Numbered from the stretch's first letter, positions 34,782-43,260 are shown. The stretch is DNA of 62,950 nucleotides from Candidatus Obscuribacter sp. (GCA_021772135.1 JADYXQ010000095.1:1-62950); one strand, 5' to 3'. Translations and numbers: made by a program. Notes: generated by a model not told the origin, from the sequence alone.

Positions 34782-35732
34782 CTATTTTAATTCGGCATTG
34801 AGAACATTTGCCAGCCTCTCCCCCGCCAGCTCCACTCGCACCCGCGAGAGATCGTAAGCAGTTTTTTTATAAGCCGGAGAAAGCCGCTTGACATCGACGC
34901 CTTTCTTGACCGGTGAAACATAGACTTTGCTTTTGCAAAGGGAAAAACTCTCCTCTATCCAATTTCGAGCATTAAGGTCGGCTGCTAACTGTGCATCGGC
35001 CGGCTCCAGGGTCGCTATAAAAGGAATTACACTGGCAGGATTGCGTTCGGTGCCAAGCACTTGATCCCAGAATGTGTGGAGCAGAGTAGGCGGGTCGGTG
35101 TCATAGATTTTCACGGCATTGCCGCCGCTGTCACCATAGGGCATTTTCTTGCTTACCCGAGTGACGCAGTGAAGTGGCTGATGGACGTCACCCACCAGGT
35201 GCAGAAGCCAGCTCAAATCATACGATTTGAGTTCGTCGCCGGCCTGCGAGGCCAGGGTTGCTCGACAGAGCGCCATCTCGGTCTCGGCATTGGGAGTGGG
35301 CACCGGTGGTAGTTTGGCCCCGTCGGCGCTGATGGGCAAATCGACAAAATGCCAGTATTTATGCAGCAGCTTGTCGCTGTAACCAACATTTACATTTGAA
35401 GTAATGCCGTCGGGTCGGTACCCGCTGTCCAGTCCATCCGACTGGTACGTAGCATCACCTTTGATGGCATCAGGCCACGTTGCGGCCTGCATGAAGGCGT
35501 ACATATTCTTTTCTTCAGTGCCAAGATGGCGCGGCATGTAATGAATCCAAACAGCATGGCTAGGATTTAATCTGATCAGCTGGTCGGCGCGCGCTCTTGT
35601 TGACGGAGCAAGCTTTTTATAAGCTATGGCCGCCACGGCCATGTGGCCGAAATCGTCCCAGGCAAAAGCAGGAGGAGCCGCAAGAAATGCGCTTACCACT
35701 AAAGAAGCAACAAGGTGCAATTGTTTAAACAT
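34782..35732 (-). CDS. Secreted S1/P1-family nuclease
   Basis: This 316-residue protein has a signal peptide cut after PAFA so that the mature protein begins WDDFGHMAVAAIAY; the N-terminal tryptophan and the following histidine are zinc ligands in S1/P1 nucleases. WLLHLVGDVHQPLHCVTR supplies further histidine and aspartate ligands, and GDSGGNAVKI is the conserved loop. The family degrades single-stranded DNA and RNA, which can provide nucleotides or phosphate. GAGAAG lies before ATG 35732; the longer frame to 35786 would spoil the signal peptide. Confidence 0.92.
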   Translation of the reverse strand: MFKQLHLVASLVVSAFLAAPPAFAWDDFGHMAVAAIAYKKLAPSTRARADQLIRLNPSHAVWIHYMPRHLGTEEKNMYAFMQAATWPDAIKGDATYQSDGLDSGYRPDGITSNVNVGYSDKLLHKYWHFVDLPISADGAKLPPVPTPNAETEMALCRATLASQAGDELKSYDLSWLLHLVGDVHQPLHCVTRVSKKMPYGDSGGNAVKIYDTDPPTLLHTFWDQVLGTERNPASVIPFIATLEPADAQLAADLNARNWIEESFSLCKSKVYVSPVKKGVDVKRLSPAYKKTAYDLSRVRVELAGERLANVLNAELK

Positions 35733-35839
35733 ACTTCTCACTGATGAGTTTGACCAGCTGATTTTAGCAGCAAGCTGTAGGAACAAATCCTGTCGCTACG
35801 GGTCTAGAGTCTGGCAATCAACAGCAAGAGGATAGGGCA

Positions 35840-36127
35840 GTGGGACAATTTATAATAGTTGGATTATTAGGTCTTTTGAGCGGTATCTTGTTTGCTCCCA
35901 AAAAAGGCTGCGAACTGCGCGACTCTATTCGTGAACGCGGTGAGAGCTTGTGGGATAAATTGTTCTGCACTCTGGCAAGAACGATGGAACCAGCCAGGCC
36001 ACGCTCCGAATCACAGATGAACGAGCCGGTGGTCATGGGCGAAGTCACTGATGAAAGTGAACTAGCTGCAACGGAAGCCTTAGAGCGCATCAAAGCGGCC
36101 TTAGACCATCAAAAGTTAGCCAGTTAA
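35840..36127 (+). CDS. YtxH-like protein with acidic tail
   Basis: This 95-residue protein starts with GTG and has one short hydrophobic helix (FIIVGLLGLLSGILFAP) directly followed by the YtxH motif APKKGCELRDSIRERGE. The C-terminal half is acidic and helical. It resembles the protein at 15560 but has a cysteine in the motif. AGAGGAT precedes the start. The next gene begins 12 nt after its stop, so the two are likely cotranscribed. Confidence 0.65.
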   Translation: MGQFIIVGLLGLLSGILFAPKKGCELRDSIRERGESLWDKLFCTLARTMEPARPRSESQMNEPVVMGEVTDESELAATEALERIKAALDHQKLAS

Positions 36128-36139
36128 CTAGGGGGATCC

Positions 36140-36520
36140 ATGGAAAAAGTCGAAATTCAAAGCATGATATCCAGACTGGAAAATGATAAGGCTAAGCACG
36201 AAGAAAAATTTGCCGGTCAGCCTGGACACGATACGTGTCTGGCTAAAATTGCCGAAAGAGTTCGCGACCTTGAAGCCCAGATTAAAGCTAAGGGAGCCAC
36301 TGCGGGCAGTACTAATACTACATGCGCTGAGAAAAACGGCACGCAATGCGAAGGTGACCTGACAGTACGTGGCGATGAGTTTGAGAAGGTTGAACAGTTG
36401 CAGCAGGCCGCTGAAGAGCTGGACTGTCAAAACAAAGAACAACAGGCCAACGCTGTTAAATCGCAAATGCGAGGCATGGTGGCCAAACAATTAAACGAGC
36501 TTGACGGATTCGATCGCTAG
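36140..36520 (+). CDS. Coiled-coil hypothetical protein
   Basis: The 126-residue protein is nearly all charged helix (ISRLENDKAKHEEKFAG, RVRDLEAQIKAK, KVEQLQQAAEELDCQNKEQ) with a central Gly/Thr-rich linker holding two cysteines (CAEKNGTQC). No membrane helix or signal peptide. AGGGGG lies 8 nt before the ATG, and the gene follows the YtxH-like gene closely. No family is recognised; a cytoplasmic structural or stress role is possible. Confidence 0.55.
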   Translation: MEKVEIQSMISRLENDKAKHEEKFAGQPGHDTCLAKIAERVRDLEAQIKAKGATAGSTNTTCAEKNGTQCEGDLTVRGDEFEKVEQLQQAAEELDCQNKEQQANAVKSQMRGMVAKQLNELDGFDR

Positions 36521-36681
36521 AATCCACTAAAGCCTAACTTAAGGCATCAAGCTGTGCAAGTAGAATAGCCCACTGCAAGCCATTTTCTTACTTACAAATG
36601 GAACTAACCCGGCCGGCTGAGAGTCTTTGAAGGGGTAAAGCAAGTAATTTTAAAAGTGATTGCAAGCGTAGCACAAAATTG

Positions 36682-37125
36682 ATGGTGACCATTGTGGCTT
36701 TGATACTAGCGATCTTAGACGAAGATACTTCCAACCAAACCATGGCTGCGATCATCGGCGAAAATAATGATTTGATCACTGCTCACACATTTAGAAGTGC
36801 GCTGAACGCTCTAATGAATTCCAAAATAGATTTAGTAATTTGCGATATCGGTCTTTTCGAAAATCAATCCTCCTTTACCAGCGGCTTTGATTTTCTTAGC
36901 TGGGTGAAACATGACCCTGAATTGGCACACGTTCCTTTTGTTTGCTTCACAGTCAAAAGAATGATCAACCAGCCTTTCGTCAATGGCGTGAGAACAGCCG
37001 CTAAGGCTTTGGGAGCAGAGTCTTGTATAGCCATGGAACAATTTGATAATATCCTGTTGGAAACGGAGGTCAAGCGCCTTTTAAACGGCCAGCAAGACCA
37101 AGCCTTTCTAGACGTCGCTTCCTGA
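36682..37125 (+). CDS. Degenerate response-regulator receiver domain protein
   Basis: This 147-residue protein has the layout of a stand-alone receiver: LILAILDED at the acidic end of strand 1, IDLVICDIGLFENQS with the candidate phosphorylated aspartate, and VPFVCFTVKR where a normal receiver has LT and later a KP. The usual lysine-proline is absent, so it may be a pseudo-receiver. No output domain is present. The start is uncertain: ATG 36682 has no clear ribosome site, and GTG 36694 is possible. Confidence 0.6.
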   Translation: MVTIVALILAILDEDTSNQTMAAIIGENNDLITAHTFRSALNALMNSKIDLVICDIGLFENQSSFTSGFDFLSWVKHDPELAHVPFVCFTVKRMINQPFVNGVRTAAKALGAESCIAMEQFDNILLETEVKRLLNGQQDQAFLDVAS

Positions 37126-37162
37126 ACATATACTTTTCCTCAACGTTAAAACAGTTGCTAAA

Positions 37163-37186
37163 AGAGACGGCCTTGCGACCGTCCCT
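37163..37186 (-). terminator. Rho-independent terminator
   Basis: An 8-bp stem with one mismatch around GACGG/CCGTC and an 8-nt loop is followed on the minus strand by TCTTTT. It lies 33 nt beyond the stop of the YflT-like gene and would end the minus-strand stress row. Confidence 0.6.
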
Positions 37187-37218
37187 TCTTAGTGCTTTTT
37201 TCTAGAAGTAAGAAGAAA

Positions 37219-37746
37219 CTAGTTCTTTTTAACTGCTTCTTCTCCAGAGCGCATGATGTCTTTAGCACCGCCGGATTTGAAGATTTCTTCAACGGCTTTT
37301 GCCTGGTCACCATTGTCGGTATGTACCGAAAGAAGTATATTGCCATCATGCAATTTGCCTTCATATTGTTTGGCTTCGTACTCAGGCATACCGAGGCCGA
37401 TTAAACCACCGGTTACACCACCGGTAGCGGCACCGATAGCAGCACCACTGAGAGCAGCCATAATGGGGCCCGCAGCTACGAATGGTCCAACTCCAGGAAT
37501 GGCCAGTGCGCCAATACCGGCCAACCAACCCAACGCGCCACCAAGAATTGCACCGGTGCTGGCACCAGCAGATGTTCCTTCAGGAGCTTTGCTGTGTTTT
37601 TCAGTACCGAGATCGCGAATACCGGTTCTGTCGGGCATCAAAACTGAAATATCAGTATTGAGAAAACCAGCAGTTTTCAGTCTGTCGACAATATTTTCTG
37701 CTTCTACTTCGCTAGGAACGATACAAATTACTGCTTGTTTAGCCAT
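37219..37746 (-). CDS. General-stress-protein-17M/YflT-like protein with glycine-rich core
   Basis: The 175-residue protein starts KQAVICIVPSEVEAENIVDR and continues with FLNTDISVLMPDRTGI, the typical opening of YflT/DUF1269-like stress proteins. The centre is a long Gly/Ala-rich hydrophobic hairpin (AILGGALGWLAGIGALAIPG and AALSGAAIGAATGGVTGGL), and the end has ILLSVHTDNGDQAKAVEEIF, a second half of the ferredoxin-like fold. Such proteins are general-stress responsive; activity is unknown. GGAG precedes the ATG and a terminator follows. Confidence 0.75.
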   Translation of the reverse strand: MAKQAVICIVPSEVEAENIVDRLKTAGFLNTDISVLMPDRTGIRDLGTEKHSKAPEGTSAGASTGAILGGALGWLAGIGALAIPGVGPFVAAGPIMAALSGAAIGAATGGVTGGLIGLGMPEYEAKQYEGKLHDGNILLSVHTDNGDQAKAVEEIFKSGGAKDIMRSGEEAVKKN

Positions 37747-37823
37747 GATTTCTCCAATTAAATGTGTGAGAACGCTCAGCGAGCGCTCGTGTACTTTCCT
37801 GATGGTAAGCCATCAGTCTTTAT

Positions 37824-38237
37824 TTATGGCGCGGTCTTCTGAATGCTTTGCCCTTTGACTTCGAGCTGGTTCGTGATCGCTCGAGCGCCGCAAGAAGTTT
37901 TGGCCAGATTTCCGATCAAATCTTTTTCATTTGCATTTGCAACTGGGCCACGTAAATAGAGGATTCCATTTTCAGTGATGATTTTGACGTTCTGTGCATC
38001 TACAGACATGCCTTTCTGAGCCAAGATCGCTTTGCGCAAAGCAATGGTGATGTTTGTATCAGACTTTGTGTTCGATTGATCTTGAGCAGTTGGTTTGCCG
38101 AGCGTCTTGTCGCGCTTATTTTTCGAAGTATTGTTCGGGGCTTTAGCCTGGGATTTTTCAAACTTTTCTACAGACTCTGCCATAACGGCAGTGCAAGTAA
38201 AAATGGACAATACGCTTAGAGCTAGAATTCGTTTCAT
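37824..38237 (-). CDS. Periplasmic BON-domain protein
   Basis: This 137-residue protein has a signal peptide (KRILALSVLSIFTCTAVMA), a low-complexity linker (about 25-60) and one BON domain: ITIALRKAILAQKGMSVDAQ, then VKIITENGILYLRGPVANANEK and ITNQLEVKG at the end. BON domains bind phospholipid or envelope structures, as in OsmY, and respond to osmotic stress. GAGGAA lies before the ATG. It lies between the YflT-like gene and the rubredoxin-like gene, all on the minus strand with gaps of 77 and 113 nt. Confidence 0.8.
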   Translation of the reverse strand: MKRILALSVLSIFTCTAVMAESVEKFEKSQAKAPNNTSKNKRDKTLGKPTAQDQSNTKSDTNITIALRKAILAQKGMSVDAQNVKIITENGILYLRGPVANANEKDLIGNLAKTSCGARAITNQLEVKGQSIQKTAP

Positions 38238-38351
38238 CTGTTCCTCTTACGTGAAATAAAAAATTTCTGAAACACTATCAGAAATCGCCGCCGTTAGATG
38301 ATCCTTTCTGCCAATCGTGAACATTTAAACCGCACAACAGAACACCTAAAC

Positions 38352-38558
38352 TTAGCTATGTGCGCAACAATCCTCATGGCCTTGTTCAGACTTTAGCTCA
38401 ACACAAGCGCATGGTTGATATTTGTCTTTACCTGCACCGCAGTCGCATTTCCAGCTCTCCTCCAAAGAGTCGAATTTAGCCTTTCCCGCATCAAATGTTT
38501 CGTTTGGTTCTTCATAAATGGTATTGCATTCAGTGCAAATGTGGCGTCCTAACTTCAT
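38352..38558 (-). CDS. Rubredoxin-like small protein with an atypical CxC knuckle
   Basis: The 68-residue protein has HICTECNTIYEEPNETF as the first CxxC knuckle and ESWKCDCGAGKDKYQPC as the second, where rubredoxins have CPxCGAGK. The second knuckle is thus C-D-C, one residue short, checked in the nucleotides at about 38440-38446. Further cysteines near the end (CACVELK, CCAHS) may supply ligands. Rubredoxins carry one electron on a single iron. AAGGAG lies 8 nt before ATG 38558, so the longer frame to 38654, which runs into the cupin, is rejected. Confidence 0.72.
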   Translation of the reverse strand: MKLGRHICTECNTIYEEPNETFDAGKAKFDSLEESWKCDCGAGKDKYQPCACVELKSEQGHEDCCAHS

Positions 38559-38596
38559 AATATTACTCCTTGTTATTTCCCGTTGATGCCGTTTTA

Positions 38597-38941
38597 CTAA
38601 ACTTTGCCAGCAGCTATTTTTTCCAGCCGCACTAGAATTACTAATATTTGGCAAGGCTCCGTTCCGTTGTTCAGAAGATGGAAAGTGCTGTCAGACTCAG
38701 CGCTGTAGACACTTCCAGGTTGCAAGAGAATTTGGGTAATGCCATCGACAGTGAGAAGGCTCTGTCCTTTTTGTGCTAACAACAACACTTCATTTCCACT
38801 GTGTCCGTGGGTTGGTATTTCTTGTCCAGGCAGCAGGTTTAAGAGTACGCATCTATTTTGAGCGCCACTTGAAACTTCTTTGCGAACAAAATGTTCTTGG
38901 TCATATTGTTCCAGCTCTTTTAAGTTGCGTAGCCCTGACAT
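38597..38941 (-). CDS. Small cupin protein
   Basis: This 114-residue single-domain cupin has motif 1 as LPGQEIPTHGHSGNEVLLLA (metal-binding H-x-H and E) and motif 2 as PGSVYSAESDSTFHLLNN (final histidine). It likely binds iron or another divalent metal; the substrate is unknown. AAGGAG precedes the ATG. It lies between the hemerythrin and rubredoxin-like genes with gaps of 54 and 38 nt, so the three are probably cotranscribed in an oxygen or nitric oxide stress row. Confidence 0.85.
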   Translation of the reverse strand: MSGLRNLKELEQYDQEHFVRKEVSSGAQNRCVLLNLLPGQEIPTHGHSGNEVLLLAQKGQSLLTVDGITQILLQPGSVYSAESDSTFHLLNNGTEPCQILVILVRLEKIAAGKV

Positions 38942-38995
38942 TCGTTATCTCCTTTATGCATCTGGGTTTTAGAAGAGGCGTTTGGTGGTCAACTG

Positions 38996-39505
38996 CTATT
39001 CAGCCAACCCGGACGGAATGGTCAAAGGCACTGAACTATGCAAAACTTGAGTAGGTCTTGTTCGACTTGATTCCAAGGATGATGTAAGTTCGTTCAGATG
39101 CATTAGCTGGTTTTCGTCCAGTGAATCCTCTATGGACGGATAGAGAAAATTTTCTTCCCACCGCACGTAGGTATCCAGAGCATCGGCTACTCTTGCCATT
39201 AACCCCAGACCAGGATCTACTAACGGATCTGATTGCTGAAGCTCGTTGATTAGCCTTCGCACCTTGTTATGGTGTTCTTGAAACTCTTCTCGTAAGGCGT
39301 TGTCGACTATTACGGGCGATAAGATGCGTTGTTCGTCTTCCAGATATGAAAGTATTACGTCCTGGCTGACGGAACGTATTTGCTCAGCGAGCCTCACTCT
39401 ATCGCTGGCTGACCCCCGCACGGCTTTGTGTCCTTGCTGGACACAAAGCAAACCTACCCCATGATCACGTGAAAGCGGCTTTAAGCTTGGATGGCGTTTC
39501 TGCAT
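38996..39505 (-). CDS. Hemerythrin HHE-domain protein
   Basis: This 169-residue protein is a four-helix hemerythrin-like domain: LSRDHGVGLLC (first histidine), YLEDEQRILSPVI, EFQEHHNKVRRLINEL (HH pair) and YVRWEENFLYPSIE (acid ligand helix). It should hold a diiron centre that binds O2 or NO or helps repair iron centres. GAGGA lies 6 nt before the ATG. It is the first gene of the minus-strand row cupin, rubredoxin-like, BON, YflT-like. The usual terminal histidine helix is replaced by E-E, as in many HHE proteins of stress type. Confidence 0.85.
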   Translation of the reverse strand: MQKRHPSLKPLSRDHGVGLLCVQQGHKAVRGSASDRVRLAEQIRSVSQDVILSYLEDEQRILSPVIVDNALREEFQEHHNKVRRLINELQQSDPLVDPGLGLMARVADALDTYVRWEENFLYPSIEDSLDENQLMHLNELTSSLESSRTRPTQVLHSSVPLTIPSGLAE

Positions 39506-39882
39506 CTTAATTCCTCAGTTTAATGGCCAGACTTCGCTTTATCTGAATAGTTCCAGCGAACACCTAATTAATTGAGACAAATCATCTTGCGATCAACTTC
39601 TACAAGCTCTGGCGCAATCATTGCCAGGCAGCTAAGCTTCTCAGAGGCGCTTTGAAGGGTGACTAGCTAAAAGTGGTTGGTCCCTCACTACGCCAGGCAA
39701 GGAGTCAATTGGCTTAAGTTTTTGGAAATTCGGCTCTTGCGCTGATATCATTTTCTGCCTGTCGCTTCACCGATATATTCGGCGATAAAAATGGTAGAAA
39801 AAGTGAAGATCGCTTGCTACAGGTGACGCGTTGTCAGGACAGGTTGTTCCATTCAGCAATAAAGAAGGACTAGGGCAAGAAC
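39506..39882. other. Intergenic region, 377 nt
   Basis: This divergent spacer serves the hemerythrin operon and phosphoglucomutase. It contains TTGAG-ACAA-ATCAT near 39575-39588, which matches the FNR/CRP half-sites TTGAT-N4-ATCAA at 8 of 10 positions; this is weak. No open frame with a good start and no strong hairpin were seen. Confidence 0.4.
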
Positions 39883-41544
39883 ATGAGTATCCACCCACTA
39901 GCCGGCAAACCGGCACCGGCAGATGTCTTGATCAATGTAGCCAAGCTGGAACAGGCCTATTACGATGGTACACCTGACTACCAGGACCCGGCCCAGCGTG
40001 TCACTTTCGGCACCAGCGGTCACCGCGGCACTTCCACCAACGGTACTTTTAATGAAGCTCACATCCTCGCAATTACGCAGGCTGTCTGCGACTATCGCCG
40101 TCAGCAAGGCTATGATGGACCAATACTATTCGGCAAAGACACTCACGCACTCTCATCATTGGTGGAGCACACCGCCCTTGAAGTGCTGGCAGCCAACGGC
40201 ATGGAAGTGTTGATTGCCGAAAAAGACGGCATCACTGCCGTGCCTGTGATTTCGCGGGCAGTGCTAAATTACAACCGCGGGCGCAAAGACCATCTGGCCG
40301 ACGCTTTAATTTCTACTCCATCGCACAATCCGCCGGCCGACGGCGGTTATAAATACAATCCGCCAAATGGTGGCCCCGCCGACACCGAAGTCACTACCTG
40401 GATTCAAAATCGCGCCAATGACTTGCTGAAAAACGGCAATCAAGAGGTGAAGCGCGTACCTTACGAGAAAGCAATTAAGGCCTCGACCACGCACACAACT
40501 GATTTCATCACACCCTATGTACGCGATTTAGCACAAGTAATCGACATGCAGGCGATCACGAGCGCCAAACTCAAGCTGGCGGTAGATCCCCTGGGTGGCG
40601 CTTCAGTAGTGCTGTGGGATCCGATCAATGCCATGTACAATCTGGACATTGAAATCGTCAACAAAAAAATCGACCCGCAGTTTGCTTTCATGCCCCTGGA
40701 CCATGACGGCAAAATTCGCATGGACTGCTCGAGTAAGTTTGCCATGGCCAATCTGGTCAAATTAAAAGATAAATATCAGGTAGCTTTCGGCAACGATCCC
40801 GACGCTGACCGTCACGGCATCGTGACACCATCGGCGGGGCTGATGGATCCAAATCATTATCTGGCGGTGGCCATCAGCTACTTGCTCACTCATCGCCCCA
40901 ACTGGTCGCCTAAGGCCGCTGTGGGTAAGACTCTCGTCAGCAGCTCTATGATTGACCGAGTGGTGAAAGACCTGAAGAAAATTTTGCGCGAAGTACCGGT
41001 GGGCTTTAAGTGGTTTGCTCCAGGATTGTTTGACGGCAGCATCTGTTTTGGTGGCGAAGAAAGTGCCGGAGCATCATTTTTACAAAGAGACGGTAAAACC
41101 TGGACTACCGATAAAGACGGCCCGGCCATGGCCCTTCTGGCAGCAGAAATACTGGCGATCACAGGAAAAGATCCAGGTGTACATTATCAGGAACTGACGG
41201 CAAAATTCGGCACCTCGTATTACAAACGTGTGGACGCACCGTCAACCATGGAAGAAAAAGCGGTATTGCTGAAACTTTCTCCTGATGCGGTTAAAGCCAC
41301 AGAACTGGCCGGCGAGAAAATTGAATCTAAGCTCACTCGCGCCCCCGGCAACGATGCTGCCATTGGCGGGCTCAAGGTAACCACCGCCAACGGTTGGTTC
41401 GCTGCCAGGCCATCAGGAACAGAAAATATCTACAAAATCTACGCTGAAAGCATGAAAGATGAAGCCCACCTGGAGACAATTATTAAAGAGGCCGAAAAAA
41501 TAGTCAGCTCTACTCTGGCAGGAGAAGTGCAATGCTGCCCTTAA
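39883..41544 (+). CDS. pgm: Phosphoglucomutase (alpha-D-glucose phosphate-specific)
   Basis: The 553-residue enzyme interconverts glucose-1-phosphate and glucose-6-phosphate. It has TFGTSGHRGTSTNGTFNEAH at the sugar-phosphate site, the phosphoserine loop ISTPSHNPPADGGYKYNPPN (S147), the Mg2+ loop NDPDADRHGIV around 300 and ARPSGTENIYKIYAES near the end for phosphate contact. Its length fits Pgm (about 545-550). It starts with ATG, and its last 13 nt overlap the histidine phosphatase gene. With the ROK kinase it provides glycogen or polysaccharide precursors. Confidence 0.95.
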   Translation: MSIHPLAGKPAPADVLINVAKLEQAYYDGTPDYQDPAQRVTFGTSGHRGTSTNGTFNEAHILAITQAVCDYRRQQGYDGPILFGKDTHALSSLVEHTALEVLAANGMEVLIAEKDGITAVPVISRAVLNYNRGRKDHLADALISTPSHNPPADGGYKYNPPNGGPADTEVTTWIQNRANDLLKNGNQEVKRVPYEKAIKASTTHTTDFITPYVRDLAQVIDMQAITSAKLKLAVDPLGGASVVLWDPINAMYNLDIEIVNKKIDPQFAFMPLDHDGKIRMDCSSKFAMANLVKLKDKYQVAFGNDPDADRHGIVTPSAGLMDPNHYLAVAISYLLTHRPNWSPKAAVGKTLVSSSMIDRVVKDLKKILREVPVGFKWFAPGLFDGSICFGGEESAGASFLQRDGKTWTTDKDGPAMALLAAEILAITGKDPGVHYQELTAKFGTSYYKRVDAPSTMEEKAVLLKLSPDAVKATELAGEKIESKLTRAPGNDAAIGGLKVTTANGWFAARPSGTENIYKIYAESMKDEAHLETIIKEAEKIVSSTLAGEVQCCP

Positions 41545-42167
41545 TTTATCTGGTCCGTCACGGCGAAACAGAATGGTCGCTTAGCGGACAACATACTGGT
41601 CTGACCGACAAACCGCTCACTTCGGACGGCGAGCAACAAGCCCTCAAATTGAAAACAGCATTGGCCGGGCTCAAGTTCGATCTCGTTTATACCAGCCCTC
41701 TCACTCGGGCAAAAAAAACTTGCGAACTGGCCGGTTTTGCTGAGCAGGCAGAAGTGTTAGATAATTTGTCAGAATGGCACTATGGCGATTACGAAGGCAA
41801 AACCACTTCTGAAATCAGGCTTGGGCGTCCCGGGTTTTCACCTTTTCGCGATGGTTTTCCTCAAGGCGAAGCGGTAGAAGAAATCGGCATCAGAGCTGAG
41901 CTGGTAGTAAATAAACTGCGAGAAAATAAGCAGGGGGGCAATATTTTGCTTTTCTCTCACGGGCATATGCTCCGCTTTGTAGCAGCCCGGTGGCTTGGTT
42001 TGCCCAGTTCAGATGCGCGCATATTCAACCTGTCGACGGCTTCAATCAGTATTCTCGGCTATGACCATAATTTAGCTGAGCCGGTAATTAAATTGTGGAA
42101 TGACGATCATCATCTCAAAATTAGAGTTGAGCAGCTCGCTTCCCCCAGCGCTTCACCAGCTGTTTAG
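41532..42167 (+). CDS. Histidine phosphatase (phosphoglycerate-mutase-like)
   Basis: This 211-residue protein has the RHG motif LIYLVRHGETEWSLSGQHTG (catalytic His), a second arginine in VYTSPLTRAKKTCELA, the acid EWHYGDYEGK, and LLFSHGHMLRFVAARW with the second histidine. Such enzymes remove phosphate from sugars or nucleotides; the substrate is not evident, though coupling to pgm (13-nt overlap) suggests sugar phosphates. Its 3' end overlaps the converging MNIO gene by 47 nt, which may give antisense interference. Confidence 0.88.
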   Translation: MLPLIYLVRHGETEWSLSGQHTGLTDKPLTSDGEQQALKLKTALAGLKFDLVYTSPLTRAKKTCELAGFAEQAEVLDNLSEWHYGDYEGKTTSEIRLGRPGFSPFRDGFPQGEAVEEIGIRAELVVNKLRENKQGGNILLFSHGHMLRFVAARWLGLPSSDARIFNLSTASISILGYDHNLAEPVIKLWNDDHHLKIRVEQLASPSASPAV

Positions 42168-43260
42168 CCGCGTCTACCATACGTGGTTCAAAAGTTCCCA
42201 CATAGGCGCTGTAGGCAGCTAGTTGCGGGTTGCTTTGCAGCTGTCCGATGATTTGTTGCGCACTCAAATCTCCATTTAAAAGTTCGAGCAAACATTCTTG
42301 ATAGAGCGCGAGCTGCAAATCATGATCGGGCCCCGCAGGCTCAGTTGCAGCGATATCGCTCTTAACCTCGATTGATCTTGGTCTACTGCGGTCACTCTGA
42401 TTTGCATGATTATCAACCAATGTTTTCAGCCGAATAAAATCTGCTCTAAAAAGGGCACCATCATCGGCACCATTTATGGTGCCACCAAGACGTTCTAGAA
42501 TAACCGCTTCGACATTAGGGCAACGGTCGAGCGCTACGGCAAGCAAATTAAACAGTTCGTCCGGCACAGCGTCGTCATGGGTATCGCGACGGATAGCGAG
42601 ATTTTCATAACTGGAAAAGGACCCGCCCGAAACATGTATTTGCTTGACCAGCTCAAGCGGATAAGTCAAGAGTAACTGCTCAAAATCTATTTCAAAATTG
42701 TAAGCCTGGCAATAAAGGTTGTGAATATCCAACACAAGAAAGCTACCAGATTGGGTGAGCAAATTCTTTAAAAATGGTCCCTGAGCCAGGGCATCTGCGG
42801 CCGAAAACGCAAAAGCCAGATTCTCCACACCGATGGCAATATCGGGCACTGTCTGTGCCACCAACTCGAGCCGTCGCAAACCCAGCGCCAGAGTCGAAGC
42901 TGTGGCCGGCACAGGCAGCTGCGTGCTGTCTATAAACGTTCCTGCTTGTGAAAAGCCGTAATGCTCGGAGATGTGCAGATAGCGCTTCTGCATGCATTCT
43001 CGAGCCAGATTGTGAAGCCACTGCAGCTGCGCGGTGTTTGTTCCTGAAAGTAAAGAATAGAAAACGCCGTGACCGAGTAAACGGTTTTGCGATGCGTAAA
43101 AAGCAAGCAATTCCTCAGCCCAGTCGGGTAACAATGCGCCATTCCAGGCTGTGTCAAAACTCCACTCAAGCACTTCAACTTGCGACGCTTCCAGCAAAGG
43201 GTAGGCGGCGGCAAGAAAATCAGCGGTGGGCATGAGAGCCAGGCCGCACAATATGGCCAT
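42121..43260 (-). CDS. DUF692 family multinuclear non-heme iron oxidase (MNIO)
   Basis: This 379-residue protein is a DUF692 TIM barrel. Likely iron ligands are H64 (LLGHGVFYSL), E99/H100 (HISEHYGF), E146 (IGVENLAF), D178-N181 (LDIHNLY), H209 (QIHVSGG), D226/H228 (RDTHDDAVP) and E256 (VILERLGG). Known MNIOs use iron and O2 to modify cysteine-containing precursor peptides. A C-terminal region of about 90 residues (YSAYVGTFEPRMVDAAKQLV) may hold a peptide-recognition part. It starts 7 nt after the Cys-tail peptide stop, with no ribosome site, so coupled translation is likely. It is the last gene of the cassette. Confidence 0.88.
   Translation of the reverse strand: MAILCGLALMPTADFLAAAYPLLEASQVEVLEWSFDTAWNGALLPDWAEELLAFYASQNRLLGHGVFYSLLSGTNTAQLQWLHNLARECMQKRYLHISEHYGFSQAGTFIDSTQLPVPATASTLALGLRRLELVAQTVPDIAIGVENLAFAFSAADALAQGPFLKNLLTQSGSFLVLDIHNLYCQAYNFEIDFEQLLLTYPLELVKQIHVSGGSFSSYENLAIRRDTHDDAVPDELFNLLAVALDRCPNVEAVILERLGGTINGADDGALFRADFIRLKTLVDNHANQSDRSRPRSIEVKSDIAATEPAGPDHDLQLALYQECLLELLNGDLSAQQIIGQLQSNPQLAAYSAYVGTFEPRMVDAAKQLVKRWGKRAAQL

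Noticed and set aside
39575..39588. FNR/CRP-like site before the hemerythrin operon
   Set aside because: Only 8 of 10 half-site bases match, and no promoter elements could be placed around it.
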